Both the position numbers and the translations under genes were made by a program. 32,223 nucleotides of DNA from Terriglobia bacterium (GTDB lineage Bacteria > Acidobacteriota > Terriglobia > UBA7540), in assembly GCA_030037755.1 (NCBI GenBank), contig JASHQD010000244.1, forward strand, positions 1 to 32,223, given 5' to 3'. The notes under the pieces were generated by a model. It ran no database searches. It saw only the letters and a list, made by a program, of their open reading frames with translations, and had not been told where the DNA came from. Shown piece by piece: positions 7,966 through 15,687 of this stretch (the first letter of the stretch is position 1; every line of letters starts with the position of its first letter).

Positions 7966-8000
7966 ACTCACCATTTACCGTTCACAATTCACCATTTCTA
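7966..8000. repeat. phased heptads ACTCACC ATTTACC GTTCACA ATTCACC ATTTCTA
   Basis: Five in-phase 7-bp units; stop of the ABC gene (7998-8000) is inside the last unit. Confidence 0.8.
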
Positions 8001-9977
8001 CTCCCGGCTTCCGGTCTTGATCTCCTGATCCTTGTACTGAAGCTGGTACAGCTTGAAATAAAGCCCGCGCCGGTCGAGCAGTTCCTGGTGCGTTCCGATT
8101 TCCCGCACGCGGCCCTTGTGCATCACGACGATTTTCGACGCGTTCTGGATCGTGGAGAGCCGGTGCGCGATCACCAGCGCCGTGCGATTTTCAAGCATCC
8201 GGCGCAGCGCCTCGCGGATCAGGTATTCCGTCTGCGGGTCGATGCTCGAGGTGGCCTCGTCGAGAATCAGCACTCGCGGATGATACGCCAGCGCCCGCGC
8301 GAAGCACAGAAGCTGTTTCTGCCCGACTGAAAGTGTCACGCCGCGCTCTTTCACGGGTTCGTCGAATGCAGCCGGGAGATTTTCGATGAATGGCAGCGCG
8401 TTCACTTGCCGCGCGGCCTCGCGAACTTCGTCGTCGCTGATCGGTTTCATTCCGGGCGTGAGGCCCAGCCGGACATTCGAAGCGATGGTGCCCGAGAACA
8501 GGAATGAATCCTGGAGCACCAGGCCGAAGTTACGCCGCAGATCGGCCAGGCGAAGCTGCCGGATGTCGATTCCGTCGAGCAGAATCGCACCTTGCTGTAC
8601 CTCGTAGTAACGCAGCAGCAAGCTGGTGAGTGTCGTCTTTCCTGCGCCCGTGTGGCCGACCACGGCGACGGTCTCGCCGGGCTCGATGGTGAAGTTCACG
8701 TCCTCCACCACGCGGTGCACGCCGTCATAGGCGAACCCGACCTGGCGGAATTCGATCCGCGCGCCCGTGAGCACGCCGTCGCCGTGGCCTTGAGCATGGC
8801 CATTGCCGGCGGCGTGACCATCGCCGGCGAGGCGTCCGTCGTCTGAGGCGACGCCGGCCGCAGCCGTAGCGAGTGCCGGTGCTTCATACCGCGGCAGCGT
8901 CTGGGGCTTTTCGGGATCGGCGATAGTAACAGGCGCGTCGAGCAGCTTGAAAATCCGCTCGGCGCTGGCCATGGCCGCCTGCAGGATATTGTACTTGTCG
9001 CTCAAATCCTGGATCGGCCGGAAAAAGCGCTGCGAGTACTGAATGAACGCGATCGCGGTTCCCACGGTGACGGCGCCGCCCAGGCTCCGCAAGCCGCCGT
9101 AATACAGGATGATGGCCACGGCCGCGACGCCCAGAAATTCGACAGCCGGGAAGAAGAGCCCGTAGGCGAGGATCGAGTCCTTATAAGCTTCCATGTGCAC
9201 GCGATTGATCGCTTCAAACTCGCGGTAGCTCCGGTCCTCGTGATTGAAAAGCTGCAGCACGGCCACGCCGCTCAAATGTTCCTGCAGGTAGGCGTTGATG
9301 CGCGCAATGGCCACGCGAATGCGCCGGTAGCTCTCGCGGACCGCTTTGCGGAACCACATCGTGACGAGCACGATCACCGGCAGCACGGAAAAGGTCAGCA
9401 GAGCGAGCGCCCAATTCACCTTCAGCATGATGGCCACGATGCTGAGCAAGGTGAAGATGTCTCCGAAGATAGCGACCACGCCCGAGGCAAACAAATCGTT
9501 CATCACATCGACGTCCGTGGTGACGCGCGTAACCAGCCGCCCGACGGGATTGCGGTCGTAGAAGCTGAGCTCCAGCCGCTGCAGGTGCCCGAAAATCTGT
9601 TTTCGAAGGTCGTACATCACCTTTTGACCGACGAACTGCATGGCGAAGTCCTGCCCGAATTCGAGCAGGAACGTGAGCACCGCGCTGGGCAGAAAGAGCG
9701 CCAGCGCGATCTGCATGATGCCCACCATAGGATTCGGACTGAGGAAACCGGCCAGGAATTTGGGAATCTGGGCGTGATGAGTGGGATCGAGATACCGGTC
9801 CACCTCCACCTTCATCAGGTAGGGCGGCACCGCCTGCAAGAGGCCGTAAAAGAAGATCGCGATCAGCGCCAGCACCACGACGCGCCAGTACGGGCGCAGA
9901 TAGGTGAGCAGCCGCCGCATCAGGCGGGAGTCGTAGGCCTTGCCTAATACTTCTTCTTCGTGGAAGGCTTCTGCCAT
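7998..9977 (-). CDS. ABC exporter, fused permease/ATPase (catalytic Walker B, variant signature)
   Basis: ABC transmembrane domain; Walker A GHTGAGKTTL; signature LSVGQKQ; Walker B RVLILDEATSSID; Gly/His-rich linker GDGHAAGNGHAQGHGDG. Confidence 0.93.
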   Translation of the reverse strand: MAEAFHEEEVLGKAYDSRLMRRLLTYLRPYWRVVVLALIAIFFYGLLQAVPPYLMKVEVDRYLDPTHHAQIPKFLAGFLSPNPMVGIMQIALALFLPSAVLTFLLEFGQDFAMQFVGQKVMYDLRKQIFGHLQRLELSFYDRNPVGRLVTRVTTDVDVMNDLFASGVVAIFGDIFTLLSIVAIMLKVNWALALLTFSVLPVIVLVTMWFRKAVRESYRRIRVAIARINAYLQEHLSGVAVLQLFNHEDRSYREFEAINRVHMEAYKDSILAYGLFFPAVEFLGVAAVAIILYYGGLRSLGGAVTVGTAIAFIQYSQRFFRPIQDLSDKYNILQAAMASAERIFKLLDAPVTIADPEKPQTLPRYEAPALATAAAGVASDDGRLAGDGHAAGNGHAQGHGDGVLTGARIEFRQVGFAYDGVHRVVEDVNFTIEPGETVAVVGHTGAGKTTLTSLLLRYYEVQQGAILLDGIDIRQLRLADLRRNFGLVLQDSFLFSGTIASNVRLGLTPGMKPISDDEVREAARQVNALPFIENLPAAFDEPVKERGVTLSVGQKQLLCFARALAYHPRVLILDEATSSIDPQTEYLIREALRRMLENRTALVIAHRLSTIQNASKIVVMHKGRVREIGTHQELLDRRGLYFKLYQLQYKDQEIKTGSRE

Positions 9978-10013
9978 TAGTTTTGCCGCCGGACATCCTC
10001 ACTGCGTCGCCAG

Positions 10014-10045
10014 AGTCCGTTGTCCGTTGTCAGTCGTCCGTTGCC
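10014..10045. repeat. left terminal inverted repeat of S23 element (heptad AGTCCGT family)
   Basis: AGTCCGTTGTCCGTTGTCAGTCGTCCGTTGCC; reverse complement matches 10511-10542 at 28 of 32 positions. Confidence 0.85.
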
Positions 10046-10449
10046 TGCGGTTCCTGTCTTGATTCCGCAGCCGGGCCGATGGAACGCAGGTAGGCATTCA
10101 GCTTCGGCGCCAGTTCGTCGATGATCGGCCTTATGTTTGCTACCGCTTCCCTGCTAAGCAAGCCGCGCCGATGCGCCCGCCGCAGCCAGTGTTTCGTCTC
10201 ATTGAGCGAGCCACGGGCGACCCTCACAAAGCGCCGATTGTCCTGGTAGCTGCCCCTGCCAACTCCTTCCGCGATGTTGGCGCCGATGCTGTCGACGGCT
10301 CGTACCAACTGCCGGCCGACGGTGTCTCGTGCAAAATACTCCCACTTGAGTACGACCGCCCAAATCTCGTCGGCGAGCTTCTCCGCTAGTTGGTAGACCT
10401 TCAGCTGCTCGAAATTCGATCGTTGGACCGCCCGGCTCGGCTCTGCCAT
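10030..10449 (-). CDS. four helix bundle protein (23S rRNA intervening sequence protein / S23 family)
   Basis: FEQLKVYQLAEKLADEIW...RQLVRAVDSIGANIAEGVGRGSYQDNRRFVRVARGSLNETKHWLRRA matches the family pattern (FxxLxVWQxA..., SIxANIAEGxGR, GSLxE). Confidence 0.88.
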   Translation of the reverse strand: MAEPSRAVQRSNFEQLKVYQLAEKLADEIWAVVLKWEYFARDTVGRQLVRAVDSIGANIAEGVGRGSYQDNRRFVRVARGSLNETKHWLRRAHRRGLLSREAVANIRPIIDELAPKLNAYLRSIGPAAESRQEPQATDD

Positions 10450-10510
10450 AAGTGCCGCTCAAATACCTGTTCGTGCAGACCATAGTTCGATGGGTAAGCA
10501 ACTAACTACC

Positions 10511-10542
10511 GACAACGGACAACTGACCACGGACAACGGACC
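10511..10542. repeat. right terminal inverted repeat of S23 element
   Basis: GACAACGGACAACTGACCACGGACAACGGACC, 7-bp phased, inverse of the left arm. Confidence 0.85.
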
Positions 10543-10552
10543 AAGGACAAAC

Positions 10553-12304
10553 TCACGCTTCCATTTCGAGCTCCTCTTCAATCAACTGCCTCCGGTACAA
10601 TTCCGCGTAGTACCCCTCGTTCGCGAGCAGTTCGCCGTGCGTCCCCCGCTCGACGATTTCGCCGTCGCGCAGCACCACGATTTCGTCGGCGTTCTGGACC
10701 GTGGACACGCGGTGCGAAATCAGGAGCGTGGTGCGGCCGGCGGCCACGCCCGAGAGTTCCTGCAGGATCTTCTCCTCGGTCCCGGTGTCGACGCTCGAGA
10801 GCGCGTCATCAAGGATTAAAATGCGCGGATCGCGAATCAGCGCGCGGGCGATGGCCGTGCGCTGCTTCTGGCCGCCGGAGAGGGTCAGGCCGCGCTCGCC
10901 GACCATGGTCTCGAATCCTTTCGGGAAGCTCAGAATCTCCGGCAGAATGTTTGCGATAGCGGTGGCGCGCTCGGCCTCGGAGAGCGTCGCCTCGGGCGCG
11001 CCGAACTTGACGTTTTCAAGAATCGATTCACTGAACAGGAACGTCTCTTGCGGCACGAATCCGATGCTGTGCCGCAACTGCGCCAGCGGAATCCGGCGCA
11101 CCGGCACGCCATCGATCAGCAGGCTGCCTTCGGGCGCGTCCCACAAGCGCGGAATCAGCCCGACCAGGGTGGATTTCCCGGCGCCGGTCTCGCCGACAAT
11201 CGCGACCGTACGTCCGGCGGGAATATGCAGGCTGATGTTCTTCAGCACCGGGCGGCCGTTGTACGCGAAGGTCAGGTTGCGGAATTCGATCTCGCCGCGA
11301 ATCGAGGTGATCACATCGGGTGCTGCCGCGCGATCGTCGATATCGGGCTGAGCCGCGAAAATCTGCCACAAGCGCCCCAGCGACGCCAGACCGCGCTGCA
11401 CGAGATTTGTAACCCAGCCCAGCGCGATCATCGGCCAGATCAGGTACATCAGGTAGACGTTGAAGGCGGCGAGCGTGCCCACTGTAATCCGGCCGGCCAG
11501 CACGTGCCGGCCGCCGAACACAAGGATGAGCATGAAGGCGATCGAGAACATCAGGGCGAGGACGGGCCAGAGGAAGCTCGAGATCCAGATCAGCCCTTTG
11601 TTGCGGCGCACCATCTCGCAATTCATGCCGTCGAAAAGCGCCATTTCAGGCTCTTCCTGGCAGAAAGCGCGCACCACGCGGACGCCCGACAGGTTCTCGC
11701 GGACCCGCTCCGTGAGTTCGGAGTAGAGCGCCTGGATGCGCTCGAAGCGATCGTGAATCTTCTGGCCGAAGATCTTGACCAGGACCGAGACGACCGGCAA
11801 CGGGATCAACGCCAGCAACGTCAACTGCCAATCGAGGTGGACCATCAGCGCGATGGTGGCCACACCCACCACGATTGTGCTCGCCGAGTACATGATTCCC
11901 GGTCCGACGAGATTGCGCACGGCGCTGAGATCGTTGGTCAGCTTCGACATCAGGTCGCCCGTGCGCGTTTCGTTGTAATAGCGCTGCGAGAGCTTCTCGA
12001 GATGCGCAAAGAGGTCGTTGCGCAGATCGTACTCGATGTCGCGCGAGATGCCGATCAGGATCCAGCGCATCCAGAACTGGAATACCGCCTTCACCAGCGC
12101 GACACCCAGCATCAGGCCGGCGTAGAAGAGGAGCGTCCGCACGGGCGCCGAGCGGGAGAGTCCGTCGATGCCGGCCTTGATGATCAGCGGCACGATCACG
12201 CCGACCAGTTGTGAGATGGCGAGCGTGAGGAAGCCCGCCACGAAGCGCCTCTTATAGCGGGCGAGATATGGAAAAAGCGGGCTGAGGCGTCGAAGCATGA
12301 GCAA
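10553..12304 (-). CDS. ABC exporter, fused permease/ATPase (degenerate Walker B Asp)
   Basis: ABC transmembrane domain; Walker A GETGAGKSTL; LSGGQKQR; Walker B RILILDDALSSVD. Confidence 0.93.
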   Translation of the reverse strand: MLMLRRLSPLFPYLARYKRRFVAGFLTLAISQLVGVIVPLIIKAGIDGLSRSAPVRTLLFYAGLMLGVALVKAVFQFWMRWILIGISRDIEYDLRNDLFAHLEKLSQRYYNETRTGDLMSKLTNDLSAVRNLVGPGIMYSASTIVVGVATIALMVHLDWQLTLLALIPLPVVSVLVKIFGQKIHDRFERIQALYSELTERVRENLSGVRVVRAFCQEEPEMALFDGMNCEMVRRNKGLIWISSFLWPVLALMFSIAFMLILVFGGRHVLAGRITVGTLAAFNVYLMYLIWPMIALGWVTNLVQRGLASLGRLWQIFAAQPDIDDRAAAPDVITSIRGEIEFRNLTFAYNGRPVLKNISLHIPAGRTVAIVGETGAGKSTLVGLIPRLWDAPEGSLLIDGVPVRRIPLAQLRHSIGFVPQETFLFSESILENVKFGAPEATLSEAERATAIANILPEILSFPKGFETMVGERGLTLSGGQKQRTAIARALIRDPRILILDDALSSVDTGTEEKILQELSGVAAGRTTLLISHRVSTVQNADEIVVLRDGEIVERGTHGELLANEGYYAELYRRQLIEEELEMEA

Positions 12305-12388
12305 ACCGGGTCGAGACGCCCGGTCAGCGAGCCGCGCCGGGGAGTCGATGCGACTCCCTGATTATAACGGCTTCCACCTTTGCCGCGA

Positions 12389-12414
12389 CTGTAGCGGCGG
12401 TCTATGGACCGCCG
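12389..12414. repeat. half-length REP-like hairpin ctgtagcggcggtctatggaccgccg
   Basis: cggcggtc-tatg-gaccgccg stem-loop sharing the GTAGCGGCGGT start with elements at 753 and 2823. Confidence 0.65.
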
Positions 12415-12586
12415 ATTGCCCGACCCACCTTTCGTCCCGGGACCGCATCCTACGCCTGAGGGCCGGGGAACCGCGACTCGCCCGCTATAGGGTCGCTTTT
12501 GCTTTGACGAACGCCTCGGTTTGATGTTGAAATGGGGCAGGTGGGAATCGGGGCTCACCGGCAACGACCCGTTTTCGAGGCAGATA

Positions 12587-13432
12587 ATGGAAAAAAAGCT
12601 CTTCGGATGCTGCATCCTTGCCTTGGCGATGGCGCTCGGTTCGCCGAGCGTGCGGGCGCAGGACCAGCACAATCCGCCCGCCCAGCCTGCTCAAGGGACG
12701 CAGCCCGCTCCGGCGCCGCAATCGGACCAGACGCAGCCCGCGCAGGCGGGCCAGCCGGATCAAGGGCAGGCAGGGCAGGCGGCGCAGCCCACCCCGCCGG
12801 CGCAGCCTCTGGTCGAGGAGCCCGACGCGGCCGCCCAGCCCGATGCGGCCACACCCAACGGCACGCAGCTCGTGATTCCCGAAGGCACTGAATTCAAGTT
12901 GCAGCTTCACAGCAGCGTGAATTCCAAGACCAGTAAGCCCGGAGACCGCGTGCTCACCACCCTGCTCGACCCGGTCAGCGTAGAGGACGAAGACGTGCTC
13001 ACCAAGGGCGTCCGCGTTGACGGACACGTGAGCGAGGTGAAGGAAGCGGCGCGGCGCGGCCGCGGGGGCGACCTGATGGTGATCTTCGACACCATCGAGA
13101 TGCCGAGCGGCGAGAAAGTGGCGATTCAGGGATCGCTTACCGAAGTCTTCTCGGCGTCGAACGGCGGGAGCGAGAAAGTGGGACCGGAAGGCGACCTCAA
13201 AGGGAAAGGCGCCTCCCACAAGGAACAGGCCGCGATGATCCTTGTGCCCGCTGCGGCCGGCGCCGCCGGCGGCCTGGGACCTGGAATCGCGGGCGCCGGC
13301 GCCGGCATCGCCATGGCCTTTCTGATCCCGAAAGGAAAGCAGGCCGCATTGCTCTCGGGATCGCTGATCGGCATGCGGCTCGACCGCGACGTAACGATCA
13401 CGCTGCCAGCACAAGAGTCGAAGTCACAATAG
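12587..13432 (+). CDS. secreted/periplasmic hypothetical protein with Pro/Gln/Ala-rich N-terminal linker
   Basis: Signal peptide MEKKLFGCCILALAMALGSPSVRAQ from ATG 12587; PAQPAQGTQPAPAPQ linker; then EGTEFKLQLHSSVNSKTSKPGDRV domain and Gly-rich hydrophobic stretch. Confidence 0.7.
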   Translation: MEKKLFGCCILALAMALGSPSVRAQDQHNPPAQPAQGTQPAPAPQSDQTQPAQAGQPDQGQAGQAAQPTPPAQPLVEEPDAAAQPDAATPNGTQLVIPEGTEFKLQLHSSVNSKTSKPGDRVLTTLLDPVSVEDEDVLTKGVRVDGHVSEVKEAARRGRGGDLMVIFDTIEMPSGEKVAIQGSLTEVFSASNGGSEKVGPEGDLKGKGASHKEQAAMILVPAAAGAAGGLGPGIAGAGAGIAMAFLIPKGKQAALLSGSLIGMRLDRDVTITLPAQESKSQ

Positions 13433-13546
13433 CGTCGCTCTACCGGCCCTGCGTTGAGACAGCGCATGGCTGCCGTCGAGTGATTCGCACACGCTGCCCG
13501 CCAGCCCTGACCGTCTCAACGCCCTCTTTCCTGCGCCCGCCGCAGA

Positions 13547-15262
13547 CTACTTCGAGAGTTCGGAACCCACCTCAGTCAACACCGCCGTGCCTTCCAGTTT
13601 CACGGCGTCGAGCGCCGTCGGATTCACTCCCAGCGCCTGCACGATCGTCGGCGCCACCTGCGTGGTCGCCACCGGAGTATAGACCGTCAGCGGCGTGAAG
13701 CTCGGGTTTGTCACCAGCAGCACCACGTTGGTGTCGTCGTGCGCGAAGCCGCCGTGGTCGCCCACCATAGTCGTACTGCCCGAATAAGTGACCCCGACGT
13801 TGGGCGTGACGATGATGTCCGGCGTTCTAGGATCCTCGCCCGCATCCCATCCTCCGATGCCGTAGTTCAGCGCCAGGCTCGGGCCGTAGTAGATCTCGCC
13901 CAGGCCGATCTCTGTGGAATCGGCCTCGAGCCGATTCACCGCCGCGATCACGCTTGCTCCCTGTCTCAGCCAGAGCACGGAGACGTCGTCTTCGGTCGCG
14001 CCGATGCCCGAGGTGTTCAACGGCGATTCCGACCAGGGAATCGCGGGCCCGAGCAGCGTGGCCGGCGTGTCGCTGCCGTCGGCGACGTAATGACGTGTGT
14101 CGATCGGCGATTCGCCGTGCTTGGCCGTGACGATCAGCAGCGTGTCGTCATAGATGCCTGCGTTCTTGAGCGCGTTGATGATTTCGCCGACGGAGGCATC
14201 GACGAACTCGATTTCCTGCAGCAGGAATTCGGTTGGCTCGGCCGCCGCGTTCTTATAGCCGCCCGTGCCGAGGCCCGTCTCGTTCAGGCTTTCCCCGATG
14301 TATACCGACTGGAAGTTCATGCCAAAGAGGGTTGGAACCTGGGCGGGGGCGCCGGAATGCGTCTTCCCGGCGATTTGATTCAGCAGGGCATCGACCTTCA
14401 GGGCGTCGTAACACTGGATGTTCGCGAAACTGCCCGTCCAGGACGACAAGCTGCCGATCCGATCGCGAATCGGTGCGCACGGGACGCCTTCGGCCGTCGT
14501 TACCATGGGAAGCGGGATGACGTCCGAGTCCACTTCCGGCGAATAGTAGTCGTCCAGGCCAGTGCCTCCCGGTCCGGCGGTGAACGAGTACGAGGCATGC
14601 TTGTCAATCCAGGCCGTGTAACCGCCGGCGGCATGGACCACGCTGAAGATGGTATTGGTTCGGACGAAGTCCCACGGATACACCGGCGCACAGTTGTTCT
14701 TGGGATCGCGAACCAGGTGTTTCGGGTCGATCGAAGCCTTGCCGCCGTCGGTCGTTCCGGCGCCCGGCGCTCCGCCATTCAGTTTCGTATCATCGTAGTC
14801 GATGCCCTGGTCGTAGTCCGTCGTGGTCCCGATGGCGGGCGCGTTCACTGTACACGGTCCGGGACCCAGGCCAGTACCCGTTTTCTGGGCCGGTGGATCG
14901 AGAGTCCGGTCGTACGCTACGTCGTAGTACAGGCCCGTCGATTTCGGCGAACCACCCGTAACCAGCGCCGCGAGTCCCGGAAACGAGTCCGACGGCCTTG
15001 ACGACGTGGTGGCCATGTAGTTGATCGCCGTCTGGCCCAAGGCTGCCAGATTGGGACAGTAGGGTTCGCCCCCGTGCACACCCGCCATGCCGTGGGAACA
15101 GTTGTAGAGGTCCACGGCGTGCATGCCGTCAATGCTCAACAGCACCACGTGCTTGATTTTTCCCGAGGCCGCAACGTCCGTATTCGCCGTCGTTCCGTGC
15201 GTCAACAAAGCCAAGCCTGCAGCCACCACAGCGCCTGCCAATAACAGTCTGCTCGCCCTCAT
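13547..15262 (-). CDS. secreted alkaline-phosphatase superfamily protein (type I phosphodiesterase/nucleotide pyrophosphatase-like)
   Basis: Signal peptide; KHVVLLSIDGMHAVDLYN, PNLAALGQ, SSRPSDSFPGLAALVTGG, DTLLIVTAKHGESP, VGDHGGFAHDDTNVVLLV. Confidence 0.8.
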   Translation of the reverse strand: MRASRLLLAGAVVAAGLALLTHGTTANTDVAASGKIKHVVLLSIDGMHAVDLYNCSHGMAGVHGGEPYCPNLAALGQTAINYMATTSSRPSDSFPGLAALVTGGSPKSTGLYYDVAYDRTLDPPAQKTGTGLGPGPCTVNAPAIGTTTDYDQGIDYDDTKLNGGAPGAGTTDGGKASIDPKHLVRDPKNNCAPVYPWDFVRTNTIFSVVHAAGGYTAWIDKHASYSFTAGPGGTGLDDYYSPEVDSDVIPLPMVTTAEGVPCAPIRDRIGSLSSWTGSFANIQCYDALKVDALLNQIAGKTHSGAPAQVPTLFGMNFQSVYIGESLNETGLGTGGYKNAAAEPTEFLLQEIEFVDASVGEIINALKNAGIYDDTLLIVTAKHGESPIDTRHYVADGSDTPATLLGPAIPWSESPLNTSGIGATEDDVSVLWLRQGASVIAAVNRLEADSTEIGLGEIYYGPSLALNYGIGGWDAGEDPRTPDIIVTPNVGVTYSGSTTMVGDHGGFAHDDTNVVLLVTNPSFTPLTVYTPVATTQVAPTIVQALGVNPTALDAVKLEGTAVLTEVGSELSK

Positions 15263-15305
15263 CGTAAGCCTCCATTCAGCTGGCGGGATGATAAAAGACT
15301 CGACT

Positions 15306-15388
15306 CATGTCATTCCGGGCGAGGCGAGGAATCTCACAAGTAGTTTATTTTCAGGAACGAGATTCCTCGCTGCGCTCGGAATGGCATG
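15306..15388. repeat. MITE-like palindrome (CATGTCATTCCGGGCGAGGCGAGGAATCTC ... inverted)
   Basis: Arms 15306-15335 and 15359-15388 are reverse-complementary at 26 of 30 positions with a 23-nt loop. Confidence 0.8.
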
Positions 15389-15687
15389 AATCGAAGGCTC
15401 TTTCAAAACCCTTCAGGGTCCCCCACGGAAACAAATATCCGGCTTGCGAGATTACGGCGCGGTTAAAGCTCCGTGAAATCTCATGCGGAGTCACTTTGCT
15501 TGTGTGACAGGATGGGTCAGGTGTTGGCTGGTAGTCCGCGCCCTAGTCGGAGCAAGCGTAGCGCAGGACGTGCTTCTCAATGTCGGCAGTTTCTGTACGC
15601 GGCGGTCACAAAATGAAACGTGATGCCGTTGCCAGCCGCGCTTATCCGCCTAATGACCGCCCCAGGCCCTGTCGCCGGGTTCTGTAA

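Larger units (their letters stand above)
10014..10542 (-). mobile_element. candidate IVS-like element: four-helix-bundle (S23/IVP) gene between ~32-bp inverted repeats
   Basis: Inverted repeats 10014-10045 and 10511-10542 enclose ORF 10030-10449, inserted between two ABC exporter genes. Mobility is inferred from architecture only. Confidence 0.55.

Noticed and set aside
8761-8830. Gly/His-rich linker GDGHAAGNGHAQGHGDG in the ABC protein as a metal sensor
   Set aside because: A short low-complexity interdomain linker; no independent evidence for metal binding.
9195-9947. Long plus-strand ORFs opposite the ABC genes (9195..9947, 11048..12214)
   Set aside because: They mirror well-supported ABC exporter CDSs with Walker motifs; no recognisable domains and composition typical of GC-rich antisense shadows.
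10030-10449. Diversity-generating retroelement (S23 protein as Avd)
   Set aside because: Avd is a four-helix-bundle homologue, but no reverse transcriptase or template/variable repeat pair is present in the window.
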